NCBI GenBank assembly: GCA_963758025.1 | Contig: CAVWUA010000003.1 | Location: 434,001-498,000 of the forward strand | Source of the DNA: CAVWUA01 sp963758025 | GTDB taxonomy: Bacteria > Planctomycetota > Planctomycetia > Isosphaerales > Isosphaeraceae | Direction: 5' to 3' | Length of the DNA stretch: 64,000 nucleotides | Shown: positions 26,261-35,682 of the stretch, piece by piece | Layout of the letters: every line of letters begins with the position of its first letter | How positions within the stretch are numbered: position 1 is the first letter of the stretch | Notes under the pieces: generated by a model | Seen by the model: only the letters and a program-made list of their open reading frames with translations | Told to the model about the DNA's origin: nothing | Database searches by the model: none | Program-made: the position numbers and the translations under genes

Positions 26261-26842
26261 ATGGAACTCGTGCTGGCGAGCACATCACCGTACCGTCGAA
26301 TGCTTCTGGAGCGGCTCGGCGTGCCCTTTCGGTGCCATGCTCCTCAGGTCGACGAAGTGGTTCTGAAGCGGCAGATGGAGACGTCCGATCCACGCGTGCT
26401 GGCGGAGCGGCTCGCTCAGGCCAAGGCCGAGAGCCTGATCGATCTGGAGCCAGATGCCACGCTGATTGGGTGCGACCAACTGGTCGCGTTCGAAGGGCGC
26501 ATCTTGGGGAAGCCCGGTAGCCCGACGGACGCTGTTGCTCAGCTTGCCTCAATGGTGGGTCGTCCTCACGAACTGATCACGGCGCTGGTTGTGTGGAGTG
26601 GCGGTCGACTCGACCGCCATACCGAAATCGCCACGCTCCATATGCGCTCGCTGACCCTCTCCGAGATTGAGCGGTACGTCGCCGCGGACCATCCTGTTGA
26701 CTGCGCGGGGGCCTATAAGCTGGAACAGAGAGGGATCGCTTTGTTCGAGCGGATCGTGGCGGAAGACCACTCAGCCATCACTGGCTTGCCGCTGATCGCA
26801 CTCACATCCATTCTGCGCGACCTGGATTTCGATATTCCATAA
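26261..26842 (+). CDS. Maf/YceF-type nucleoside triphosphate pyrophosphatase
   Basis: The 193-residue protein matches the Maf family: LVLASTSPYRRMLLERLGVP with the conserved S-S..R, PQVDE, LAQAKAESL, LIGCDQLVAFEGRILGKPG and the closing GLPLIALTSIL. The GCDQ motif is of the YceF (m7GTP-preferring) rather than the dTTP/UTP-preferring subtype. It would hydrolyse modified or non-canonical nucleotides to monophosphates and prevent their incorporation. It diverges from the second module and converges on the third. Only 8 bp separate its stop from the DUF1501 stop, and they contain a short AT-rich palindrome (AGATTAATCT). Confidence 0.92.
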   Translation: MELVLASTSPYRRMLLERLGVPFRCHAPQVDEVVLKRQMETSDPRVLAERLAQAKAESLIDLEPDATLIGCDQLVAFEGRILGKPGSPTDAVAQLASMVGRPHELITALVVWSGGRLDRHTEIATLHMRSLTLSEIERYVAADHPVDCAGAYKLEQRGIALFERIVAEDHSAITGLPLIALTSILRDLDFDIP

Positions 26843-26850
26843 AGATTAAT

Positions 26851-28287
26851 CTAATTTAGGATTTCTTGAATGGGATTGCCATGCACGTTTGTCAATCGCC
26901 GCTGAATACCATTATGGTAATAGGTCAGCTTTTGGTGGTCGATTCCCAGGATGTGGAGAACTGTGGCGTGGAAGTCATGCCAGTGAACCGAATTTTCGGC
27001 GGCTTTCCAGCCGATTTCATCGCTTGATCCGTAGGAAATTCCATGCTTCAGGCCGGCTCCGGCCAGCCAGACAGAGAATCCGTACTGATTGTGATCGCGG
27101 CCTTTTCCCACGACATCGGCCGCTGATTGGGTGAACGGAGTCCGTCCGAACTCGGTAGTGAACAATACGAGCGTATCGTCGAGTAAGCCACGCTGGCGGA
27201 GATCCTGGATCAGAGCCGCGATCGGCTGGTCGATTCGCAACGCTTCCTGGCCGTGGTTCTGCCGCATGTCCTCGTGGCCATCCCAATTTCTCCGGGGACT
27301 GCCGAAAGTGCCACCGGAGAAGAGTTGAATGAACCGGACGCCTCGTTCGAGCAAGCGGCGAGTGATGAGGCAGGCTCGGCCAAAATCCCTGGTTTCCGGC
27401 CGGTCCAGACCGTAGAGCGTCTGGGTTTTCGCGGACTCGTTGGCGAATGAAGCGACTTCGGGAACGGCCAATTGCATCCGAGCGGCCAGTTCGTAAGCCC
27501 TGATCCGAGCGGCCAGAGCGTCGTCTCCGCCGTGGGATTGGAGGTGACGGTGATTCATCGCGGCGGCGAGCTCACGCGCGGCTCGGTCGGTTCGGGAAGG
27601 GATCGCGGTGGCGGGAAAGAGATCATCGATGGGTTGATCGCTGGGGCGAAATACGGCTCCTTGATGCCGCGCAGGAAGAAAACCATTGCTCCAGTTGATC
27701 GATCCGCCCGCTGGCAATTCGCGTGCGTCGGGGATCACGACAAAGGCGGGGAGATCGTCGGCCTCGCTTCCCAGGCCGTAGCTGAGCCAGGAGCCGAGTG
27801 ATGGAAAGCCGTTGAGCCGGAATCCGCTGTTCTCCTGGAATGTGGCTGGGGTGTGGTTCGAGGTTTCCGCATACATCGAATTGATCACAGTCAACTCGTC
27901 GGCGATCCCGGCAATATTCGGAAAGAGATCCGAAATCCACAAGCCGCTTTGCCCGCGCTGACGAAACGACCAGTCGGGCTGTCGGAGCAGGCCAACCTGC
28001 CCAAAGAAGACGTCAGGACGCTCGTCGGACTGGAGCGACTGTCCATGTGCCTTGATCAGCCCCGGCTTATAATCAAATGAATCGACTTGGCTGAGCGCGC
28101 CGACGAGACAGATGTGAATCGCCCGAATCGCTTTTGGTGCAATGTGAGGGCAGGGGGGGCTCGACTCACCTGGCACGGGTGCCGCCCGCAACGTGCTGTC
28201 GCGGAGCATTAAACTTGCCATCGCGGCGCTACTGAGGCCGTTTCCCACCCAGGAGAGAAACTCGCGTCGGTCCACGGTGTCCTCCAC
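26851..28287 (-). CDS. DUF1501 protein, third module
   Basis: The 478-residue protein starts at GTG 28287, 9 bp after the stop of the DUF1549/DUF1553 gene upstream. A Tat-like signal is present (VDRREFLSWVGNGLSSAAM). DUF1501 blocks include IHICLVGALSQVDSFDYKP, ARMQLAVPEVASFANESA, RRLLERGVRFIQLFSGG, WDGHEDMRQNHGQEALRID, LVLFTTEFGRTPFTQSA and GRDHNQYGFSVWLAGAGL. The C-terminus (HHQK..YYHNGIQRRLTNVHG) is the variant seen in DUF1501 proteins of this subtype. No frame problems are seen. Confidence 0.92.
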   Translation of the reverse strand: MEDTVDRREFLSWVGNGLSSAAMASLMLRDSTLRAAPVPGESSPPCPHIAPKAIRAIHICLVGALSQVDSFDYKPGLIKAHGQSLQSDERPDVFFGQVGLLRQPDWSFRQRGQSGLWISDLFPNIAGIADELTVINSMYAETSNHTPATFQENSGFRLNGFPSLGSWLSYGLGSEADDLPAFVVIPDARELPAGGSINWSNGFLPARHQGAVFRPSDQPIDDLFPATAIPSRTDRAARELAAAMNHRHLQSHGGDDALAARIRAYELAARMQLAVPEVASFANESAKTQTLYGLDRPETRDFGRACLITRRLLERGVRFIQLFSGGTFGSPRRNWDGHEDMRQNHGQEALRIDQPIAALIQDLRQRGLLDDTLVLFTTEFGRTPFTQSAADVVGKGRDHNQYGFSVWLAGAGLKHGISYGSSDEIGWKAAENSVHWHDFHATVLHILGIDHQKLTYYHNGIQRRLTNVHGNPIQEILN

Positions 28288-28296
28288 GAACGCTGA

Positions 28297-31283
28297 TCAA
28301 TCGACGTACAAGAACTCATTGCTGTTAAAGATGGCCCTAGCGAGCACGGCGGGACCGAAAGATTCGACGACTCGACGGGCCTCCTCGCGCTCTTCGGGAT
28401 CGGGTTGACGCCCGAATGCCAGCCAGTAGGCCCGCTCCACCTGGAGCCCGGGATCGTTACCCACTTCTCGTCGCAAGCGGCTGGCAAAGCGTTCCACCTC
28501 TCGAAGGCTCTGGGTGTTATTCAGGAGCGCGAGTGCCTGGATTGGCGTGGTGGTGACGGCGCGTCGAGGAGAGGTCGTCGAGGGGTCGGGGCAGTCGAAA
28601 GCATCGAGAAAGCCACTACGACCGCCACGCGCCCAGGTCCGATAGAGTGTTCGGCGATCGAACTCGGAGCCAACAGCCACAACAGGTGTATAGCGATTTG
28701 TCGTGGTTCCTTCGGCGCGACTGACCTCGAATTCCCGAAATCCCGGACCGCCCATCCACGGGTTAAGATTGCCTGAGATGGCGAGCATGGAATCGCGGAC
28801 CATCTCCGCTTCCAGACGCAACGGTGCCTTTCTCCAGAGCAGGCGATTATTGGCGTCGATCTGTAAGGCGGAGGGGTCTGGGGCTGAGGATTGGCGATAC
28901 GTGGCGGAGGTGACGATGCGGCGATGAAGTTGTTTGAGGCTCCATCCTTGGGAGATCAGATCGCTCGCCAGCCAGTCGAGCAGTTCAGGATGGGAAGGCA
29001 CGCCAGAGTGGAATCCGAGGTCGCTGGGAGTTTCAACCAACCCCTCACCAAAATGTGTTTGCCAGATCCGATTGACGATCACCCGGGCGAATAATGGATT
29101 GCGATGGTCCGTGATCCAGGCGGCGAGTCGGACGCGACGTTCCCCTTCCGGTGAATCGGGTGGCAGCCCAAAGTCGACATTGAGATCGGCCAGAGCACTC
29201 AGACCACCTGGGGAAACAACCTCCATCGGCTGGTCAGGATTCCCTCGATTCAGCCGATGGACCACCTCCGGTGGCCGGGGCGAGACAGCGTAAACCTTCC
29301 GTGTTCGCATTGATCGACGTGCCCGCAGCGCATCCCGCTCTGCGATCAAGCGTTCCCGTTCGGTCCTTTGCTCGCTCGTGAGCCTTGTCTGAATCTCCTC
29401 GTTCGAGATGAAATTCGCCGCAGAGGTTGCCAACTCTGCCGCGGTCAAGGCTCGATCGTACAATCGGGCGAAGACGATCCGGCCGTCGAGCATCTTGTTT
29501 CCGCCGTTTGGAGCGTGCCGCATGCCGAAAACAATTTGCGCATCTCCAGCATGATAGGTCACCGGTCCCTTTGACGTGTAGGATGTCCCATAAAGTCTGC
29601 CGTCTCGGTACGCGGTGATTGTGCCATTCGAGTCGTAAACGATCGCCAGATGAACGGGACGTTGATCGGCCTCGTTTTCTTCCGAACCTTCGAGACTTCG
29701 CGTGCGAAGGAAACTTTCACTTCCCGCCATCCAACGTCCCGGTTCCCGCTCTCCGAAGACGATGGAGTCAAAGATGTTCCCGGACAACGACTGGATACTC
29801 ATTACGCCTCCGCCGCGTTGCTGGAGGGTTCCAAGCTGGACCCAGGCTTCGAGCGTCTTGGCTGTCAGATCCATGGCCAGCGGCGCGGTAGCGACATAAC
29901 CTGTCTTTCCATCGACGTTCAATCCCTCGGATGTCATTTGGGCTGATCCCTGGAGCGTCCCGTGCAAGGAGCCGATGCGATCCCGCGTATCCTGGCGGAA
30001 ATCCCAGCGTGCGATTGGTTCCGTTATGGGTGTTTTGGCTCCACGTTCGGCACGGATTTGCTCCCGAATGGGCCGTTCCAGATTCGCCAACTCCGCATTG
30101 TGATTTTCGATCCGTCGCGTGTCCTCGAGTACGTCTGGATCGAGCGTGGTGAGGTCGCGCACACCATGTCGGACACCGGCCAAGGCGGCGGAGAAACGAT
30201 AATAATCCACCTGCCGAATCGGGTCGAATTTATGGTCGTGGCAGCGAGCGCAGTGGATCGTTAGACCCAGGAATGTCTGCCCGACGGTGCTGATGATGTC
30301 CTCCATCTCATCCTGACGCACAACCCGACGCATTGCCTCGCTCTGCTGCGTCTGTCCGACGCTGTCATATGCGCCGGCGACGAGGAAACCGGTCGCCTCG
30401 ATGGCTTCCGGATTGTCCGGTTCGAGCACATCTCCAGCCAGTTGCAGACGTGCGAACCTGTCATACGGCATGTCCCGGTTCAGGGCATTCACAACCCAAT
30501 CGCGGTACGGCCAGGAGTCCGGTCGAAACTCATCGTGCTCAAAACCGTTGCTCTCTCCGTAGCGTGCCAGGTCCAGCCAGAGCCGTGCCCATCGTACACC
30601 GTACTGGGGCGAAGCGAGCAGCCGATCGACCAGACGCTCGTAAGCGTCGTCTCGGTCATCGAGGACGAACGCCTCGACTTCGTCCGGAGTGGGCGGCAGT
30701 CCGAGCAGGTCGAATGAGAGGCGACGGATCAAGGTTCGTCGATCGGCCGGGGGAGCGGGGGAGAGGCCCGCCGCCTGCCGCTTCTCCTCGACGAAGCAAT
30801 CGATTGGACTGGTCTCTTGACCCGTTTGCGCCGATCGGCACCCTCGGGCGTTCGATCGATTGGAAGGACCACCAATCGCGGCCTGCACGCCGGTTTGTCG
30901 TAACCTGATAGGGATCGATGGGATCGCTTCCCCATCTGCGCACCCGCTTCGATCCATGCTCTGAGGAGCCTCGCCTCATCTTCGGGCAACGTCGTCTTCG
31001 GCGGCATCGTTCCCTCGGCAATGTACTCCCAGAGAAGGCTCTCCTCGGGTTTACCGGAGAGGATGACCTCCCCGCTGAGTCCCCCTCGCATAGCGAGTTC
31101 CCGACGAGACAGGTCTAAACCTCCTTTGGGATCCGATCCTGAGTGGCAATCGAGGCAATGCCTCGCCAAAATCGGAGCGATCTGACGATCGAAATCCAGC
31201 ACGTCGGCCGCCGTGACGTTCTGAGACGTGACTCCGATCCAGGCAAGAGCGAAGACGGAAATGGTGATCCTCGAATTCCGCAT
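28297..31283 (-). CDS. DUF1549/DUF1553 protein with N-terminal cytochrome-c domain and LamG-like insertion, frameshifted
   Basis: The start at 31283 follows GGAGGG and gives a signal peptide (ISVFALAWIGVTSQNVTAA). The N-terminal planctomycete cytochrome domain carries CLDCHSGSDPKGGLDLSRR. Two single-base frame changes follow, near 30934 and 30808. Between them the third frame reads DWWSFQSIERPRVP, a standard linker in this family, so the three frames belong together. DUF1549 then has CARCHDHKFDPIRQVDYY, followed by a concanavalin/LamG-like domain (LEAWVQLGTLQQRGGGVM) and DUF1553 (IVNRIWQTHFGEGLVETPSD), ending AIFNSNEFLYVD. With both indels corrected, the protein has about 990 residues. It pairs with the DUF1501 gene 9 bp downstream. 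Confidence 0.9.
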
Positions 31284-31471
31284 GAACCACCCTCCACGGA
31301 ACGTACAGCGTTGGCTGCGACAAATCACGTTCAGTGTCCGGAACATTCGATTCAGGGTCAAGAACCATCGGTGACCGCAGATCCCTTAGGTCTGGCTCTT
31401 GCTCTCCAGGACGATGATTCTATCCTGATCACAATGGACCGAAAGCGATTGTGAAGCGCAAGGGGCAAGGC

Positions 31472-31903
31472 ATGAGAATCCCTGGTGAAGAGACGTTGAA
31501 TCGGATGGTCGAACGGGCGCGTGACGCGAGCGAACGGGCCTACTGTCCCTATAGCCGATTTCGCGTCGGGGCAGCAGTGTTCAGCGACGACGGGATTGTG
31601 ATTGGTTGTAATGTGGAGAACGCCAGTTATGGACTGACCATGTGCGCTGAGCGCAATGCGATCTTTCGGGCTGTGGCGGAAGGATGGGCAAAAATTGAAG
31701 CAATCGTCATTTACACCCCGACTTCCACGCCGACGATGCCCTGCGGTGCTTGTCGGCAAGTTTTGAACGAATTCGGGCCGGACGCGCTGGTCGTCTCTGT
31801 TTGCGAAGGGCCTGACCGTCTTGCGTATCGTCTCTCGGAACTATTGCCCGCCGCGTTCGGCCCGAAGAATCTGCAGTCGTTCCCGGATGTGCCGCGAATC
31901 TGA
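31472..31903 (+). CDS. cdd: Cytidine deaminase
   Basis: The 143-residue protein has the full cytidine deaminase signature: YCPYSRFRVGAAVFSDDG, GCNVENASYGLTMCAERNAI (zinc-binding Cys and catalytic Glu) and MPCGACRQVLNEF (second zinc ligands). It converts cytidine and deoxycytidine to uridine forms in pyrimidine salvage and is a zinc-dependent tetramer in the family. ATG at 31472 follows AAGGGGCAAGG; an upstream in-frame GTG at 31451 is less likely. It is convergent with the protease-endonuclease gene, with 2 bp between stops. Confidence 0.95.
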   Translation: MRIPGEETLNRMVERARDASERAYCPYSRFRVGAAVFSDDGIVIGCNVENASYGLTMCAERNAIFRAVAEGWAKIEAIVIYTPTSTPTMPCGACRQVLNEFGPDALVVSVCEGPDRLAYRLSELLPAAFGPKNLQSFPDVPRI

Positions 31904-31905
31904 AG

Positions 31906-34230
31906 TCAGCCGAGTCCGAGCTGGAAGTCGATTTTGTCGGCCCAATCGGGAAAGTCGATGAGCGGGTTTCGATTGCCCTGAAGCTCGAAGATGGCCTGGT
32001 TGCGGTGACGTTCGTATTCGTCAACCGGGAACTCCTGGTGCCAGCCGAGGAGAGTTTCCAGACGTGCGTTTGTGTAGCGATTCGTTGCGCGTTGGATCGT
32101 GCCCGGATACCGGAGCAAGAAGTACAGGGTCGCCCGCGCGACCGTTCCCATGCCGGCGGTCGGCTGGAATTTGTTCGGTTCGCGGCGTCCGCAGCCTTCT
32201 CGGACCACCTCCTCGCCTTCGCGGAAGTCGAAATAGGGGATGTTTCCCCGGAAGCTGTTGCAACCCGACTCGCAGGCAAACAGGTGATGGAGATCGCCTC
32301 TCATCGGCTCTTTCGCCGAGAACCACGACTGAGGCACCACGTGCTCGCAGTTGAATGGCAAGCTGGCCTCCAGCAAGGCCTCCTGTGCTTCCAGTAAAGC
32401 GGCATCTTCGGCGGCCTCTGTGGTCATGAATTCCTCCAGCCGCTCGGTTCGCTCGCGCGCGATGGCAAGATCTTGCTCAATCAACTCCAGCGGTTCGAAC
32501 GTTCGTCCGGAGTAAACGCTCTTGATCTTCAAGTCCGGCTGGAGGTCCACCCACGGATAGACGTTTCGCGTGGGGTTGTAGGTGAGACGGTTCTTGTGGG
32601 TGCGCTCCAGCATGCGGCTCAGGGTACGGAAGAACGAACCTCGTTCCGCACCTGGGGAGACGTTCTGAAAATAGCTTTTGCGATCGCGTGTCTCCGCTTT
32701 CGTGTCCAGATAGGTCCGCTTCCGTGAACGCTCCAGTTCCTCCTTCGCCGCTCCGAACTTCGGGGTCCTCGGGAATCGGTGGCTCGTCCGGGGGCGACTT
32801 TTGTAGAGGAGGCGGCGTTCCTGGATCAGGTGTCGAATCGGGCATACCGCGCAACGCAATTGTGCCAAGACTGACGGTCACCTGGAGTGGAATCGTCCAG
32901 GTGGCTTGACCTTCCGAGATCAATGGATCGGTGATTATCGCCGGGATGACCGTTCGGGGATTCGGATCCGTTATCCGGCTGGTCCCGTTCAAATTCTTCT
33001 TTGGCTTCAGATCCTCCTCGGATTCTGGGAGCATGTCGGGATGGAGCAGCCCATTGAGGAGGCGTTGTTGGTTGTCGTCGAGATCGTCGATGCTCTTCAG
33101 ATGGACAACAATGGCCGCCATTCGGATGCCCTCGTTGGCCACCCAGTCGATGCGATGTTCCCCCATGCTGGACTTCCAGACCTGCCCCTCGGGGGTGAGA
33201 ATCCTTCCCTCGGCATCGCGTCGGGGAAAGCCGGAGTGGTGCAAGGCAACCACTTCCCACTGATCGTTGTAAACCGGTGAGCCGGACGAACCGGGGGTGG
33301 TGTCCGTTTGGTAGTGGAGGAACCGGTCGCCGTCTTCCGGGAACTTGAGGACCATGTTTTCCCGGAGGGCGATCTGCTTCGGTTCGCCGTTCGGATGCTG
33401 GATGATCGTGACGCTCTCGCCAGCGAGGATCTCGCCTTCGACGCCGAGGCAATTGGGCCTGAACCGACTCAGAGGGGTGCCGTCCTCGGCCTGTTCGGCC
33501 ACGGCGACGAGGGTGAAATCCAAATCCTTCGACAGACTGGTGGTGAAGAACGTATCGGGGTCCAGGGCAAAGGAAACCGAGGGAAGCATCTGTCCCTGAA
33601 AGTCGCTTTGATAGTTGAATTGGACGATGCTCGACTTCGCTTGCGCCTTGGTCCCGATCACGTGGTTATTCGTCAGAAGGAGTCGAGGCGCGACAAGTGA
33701 GCCGGTACCAAATCCTATGGTCTGGCCTTGCGCATTACGAATAACGATCCGTCCCACCGCACGTGCCGCGGACTGGCCGCCGTCAAGGTACTGGACACCC
33801 AGGAGCATGTTCTTGCCGATGATTCGCTCGAGGCCGACCTGTTCCTCTATTGCCGGAAGGGCTTCGAATTGAAGTGAGGAGGCTCGCGGGATCGGGGGCA
33901 TGACGGTTTTGACGACGGTGACGCCTTGTCCGTCCTGCTTATCATCCGGCAAGGATTCGGCGGAAACCTCATCCGAGAAGCCGATTCGCCGCAGCCGCTT
34001 TTCAATCGCTTCGGTTGGATTGGTTTGCAAGAGCCGCTTCGAGCGAAGCTCCCGAGGTACCAACGACATCGCTTCTTCCGTACCCATCGACTCGAAGGGG
34101 GCGCCGCGGAGTCTTCAATCTCCCCAGCGATGGATTTGTATCGTTCCTCCGCGTCTCTCAATATGGATTCATCGAATGGAACGTCCGATCCCGTTGTCGT
34201 TTCCTCTGATCGAGACGACTTTCTAGCCAT
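31906..34230 (-). CDS. Fused trypsin-like serine protease and endonuclease I protein, frameshifted twice
   Basis: AAAAGGAG lies 8 bases before the ATG at 34230. Three frames join into one protein of about 774 residues. The first break is at the GGGGG run at 34097-34101, the second at the GGGG run at 32762-32765. An acidic N-terminal region is followed by a V8-like chymotrypsin-fold protease: LLLTNNHVIG (His), LDFTLVAV (Asp) and TTPGSSGSPVYND (Ser), so the triad is complete. A Pro-rich linker leads to an endonuclease I (EndA/NucM-type) domain with NCEHVVPQSWF and MRGDLHHLFACESGCNSFRG. There is no signal peptide, so it is probably cytoplasmic, unusual for these normally exported enzymes. One protein with two hydrolytic domains fits a defence-type effector, but that is inference. 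Confidence 0.82.
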
Positions 34231-34238
34231 GAGATCGG

Positions 34239-34246
34239 CTCCTTTT
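34239..34246 (-). promoter_or_regulatory. Ribosome binding site of the protease-endonuclease gene
   Basis: AAAAGGAG on the minus strand sits 8 bases before the ATG at 34230. It fixes the start, which matters because the gene is broken by a frameshift about 130 bp later. Confidence 0.7.
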
Positions 34247-34287
34247 CTCGGTCGGTGATACGGAGCAGGCTTGCAATAACTGACGTT

Positions 34288-34316
34288 GTCATTCGCGTCG
34301 CCAGGACGAGAATGAC
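34288..34316. promoter_or_regulatory. 12-bp inverted repeat (one mismatch, 5-bp loop) upstream of the protease-endonuclease gene
   Basis: GTCATTCGCGTC and GACGAGAATGAC form a stem with one mismatch around the loop GCCAG. Read on the plus strand it is followed by TTTT, so it could be an intrinsic terminator for that strand, although no plus-strand gene precedes it. It lies about 60-90 bases upstream of the protease-endonuclease ATG, a plausible operator position. Confidence 0.5.
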
Positions 34317-34702
34317 TTTTGCTTACTAATGAACAGTAGGCGTGCCAAGGGTGCCGGTCCAGAAAAATATCTGCTGATTACAGATTTCTTTGTGGATCGT
34401 GGATGTCCAGGAGAAAGGGCCTACGGTCCGGCCATGATGACCATCTTGAGGATCATCCGTGGAGATCGCCAGTAGAGAGGCGTCAACGCGAGGCGCGCGA
34501 ACTTGGCACGCACTACGAAAAACCCCTGCGACCCGAGAGACAGATTCTCCCATGACGCAAAGGCTCTCTTCAGTCCGAAGAGGCTTCCCTGAGAGAGTAC
34601 GACGACAAGAGCACCACGGAATGCCTCTGACCTTCTCGGGTCACCAGAGAAGAGGCAGAGGCAGAGTCTCACTCAGTTCGCGTGATCCTTCATCTCCGCC
34701 AG

Positions 34703-35413
34703 TCATCGTCGACTGACACTACCGAGGCGAGATCCGCGCTTGCACCGGATCGTGAGCCAGATGATCCCATTCGCTGCCAGGAGGTGCAGGATCAAACGCG
34801 GCTCGGGAACCGGGGTCGCAGTCACGGATACATTATCCAGGGAAGCGGTCGTAGTCCTTGCGTCGTTACTGCCATTGAGGAGGAATTCCAGGAGGACATC
34901 CTGTGAGGGCAGTGAGGAGACGTTGAGAGTCACGCGCTTCCAGTTGTTGGCGAGATCCATCACCGAGACGAGAGTACTGTTGTAATATTCTTGACCCGTA
35001 GCATCGATGCTATAAAAGGCGGGGAAGTTAGGATCAGAAATGGTCGGCAATAAAGGACTAAACGCACTATCGTAAAGTGTTGCCTGGAAACTATCCGGTG
35101 GAATACTGCCGCTTCCGGTCAGATCGGAGGAGAGTAGAAATTCGAAGGAGAGCTGGCTGGAAGAAGGTGGAAGGTTGAAGGTCTGTTCCAGTTCGGTTAG
35201 CGCGGAGGACTGACTCTCCGAGAACAGGGCGAATCCTCCGCCATCCGTGGGAGATTCGCCGTAAGTGGTGGTCCAGGCATCGAAGGGATCGGGAGATATT
35301 CCTGGACTCGAAAAATCTCCGTTGGTCAGAGTCAGACCCCCGAAAGCGATCCCAGCCGTCCCGGCGAGGGTCATCCATCCGGTCAGCAGAATGGTGTTCA
35401 GTATGTGCCTCAT
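34703..35413 (-). CDS. PEP-CTERM exported protein
   Basis: ATG at 35413 gives a signal peptide (ILNTILLTGWMTLAGTAGIAF). The 236-residue protein has a single beta-sandwich domain (LTNGDFSSPG, SQLSFEFLLSSDLTGSG, LDNVSVTATP). Its C-terminus is a PEP-CTERM sorting signal: PVPEPRLILHLL, a hydrophobic stretch with Trp and Ile, then KRGSR. Such proteins are cleaved and processed by exosortase during export. The sandwich domain resembles one in the adjacent giant protein (PPDAFEMALLDA there, PPDSFQATLYDS here). The function is unknown; the protein is probably secreted or surface-attached. Confidence 0.87.
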   Translation of the reverse strand: MRHILNTILLTGWMTLAGTAGIAFGGLTLTNGDFSSPGISPDPFDAWTTTYGESPTDGGGFALFSESQSSALTELEQTFNLPPSSSQLSFEFLLSSDLTGSGSIPPDSFQATLYDSAFSPLLPTISDPNFPAFYSIDATGQEYYNSTLVSVMDLANNWKRVTLNVSSLPSQDVLLEFLLNGSNDARTTTASLDNVSVTATPVPEPRLILHLLAANGIIWLTIRCKRGSRLGSVSRR

Positions 35414-35682
35414 GAGATAACCCCGGGTAGGGAACGAATCCGGCATCAAGGCGAGCAAAACATTCAGCCCGCACATCTCGGATGACACAAGCGTTGGCTG
35501 ATCGTCTGGCGAGCAAAACCAATCGCTTGCCAACGAAATCGGCAAAGGATCGCATCACTGGAATGGTCGACTGAACGATATGAAGCCTACATGTTCAGCC
35601 GTTGTTCCGCAAGATCTTGCCACCCCGCTTTCTTGTGCAATAGTATTGTTTTGTTCTGTTTCGATGGAGTCATTTTGTTGCA

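Larger units (their letters stand above)
34231..34702. other. Intergenic region upstream of the protease-endonuclease gene
   Basis: This 472-bp stretch lies between the protease-endonuclease start and the PEP-CTERM gene stop. Besides the Shine-Dalgarno and the inverted repeat at 34288-34316, I see no convincing gene: the small reading frames in it lack codon bias and recognisable motifs. It probably holds the promoter of the protease-endonuclease gene. Confidence 0.55.

Noticed and set aside
26840..26870. AGATTAATCT palindrome between the Maf and DUF1501 stops as a terminator
   Set aside because: The stem is AT-only, too short and has no loop, so a bidirectional terminator cannot be supported.
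31451..31471. Longer cytidine deaminase start at GTG 31451
   Set aside because: The extra residues are not part of the family, and a good ribosome site precedes the ATG at 31472.
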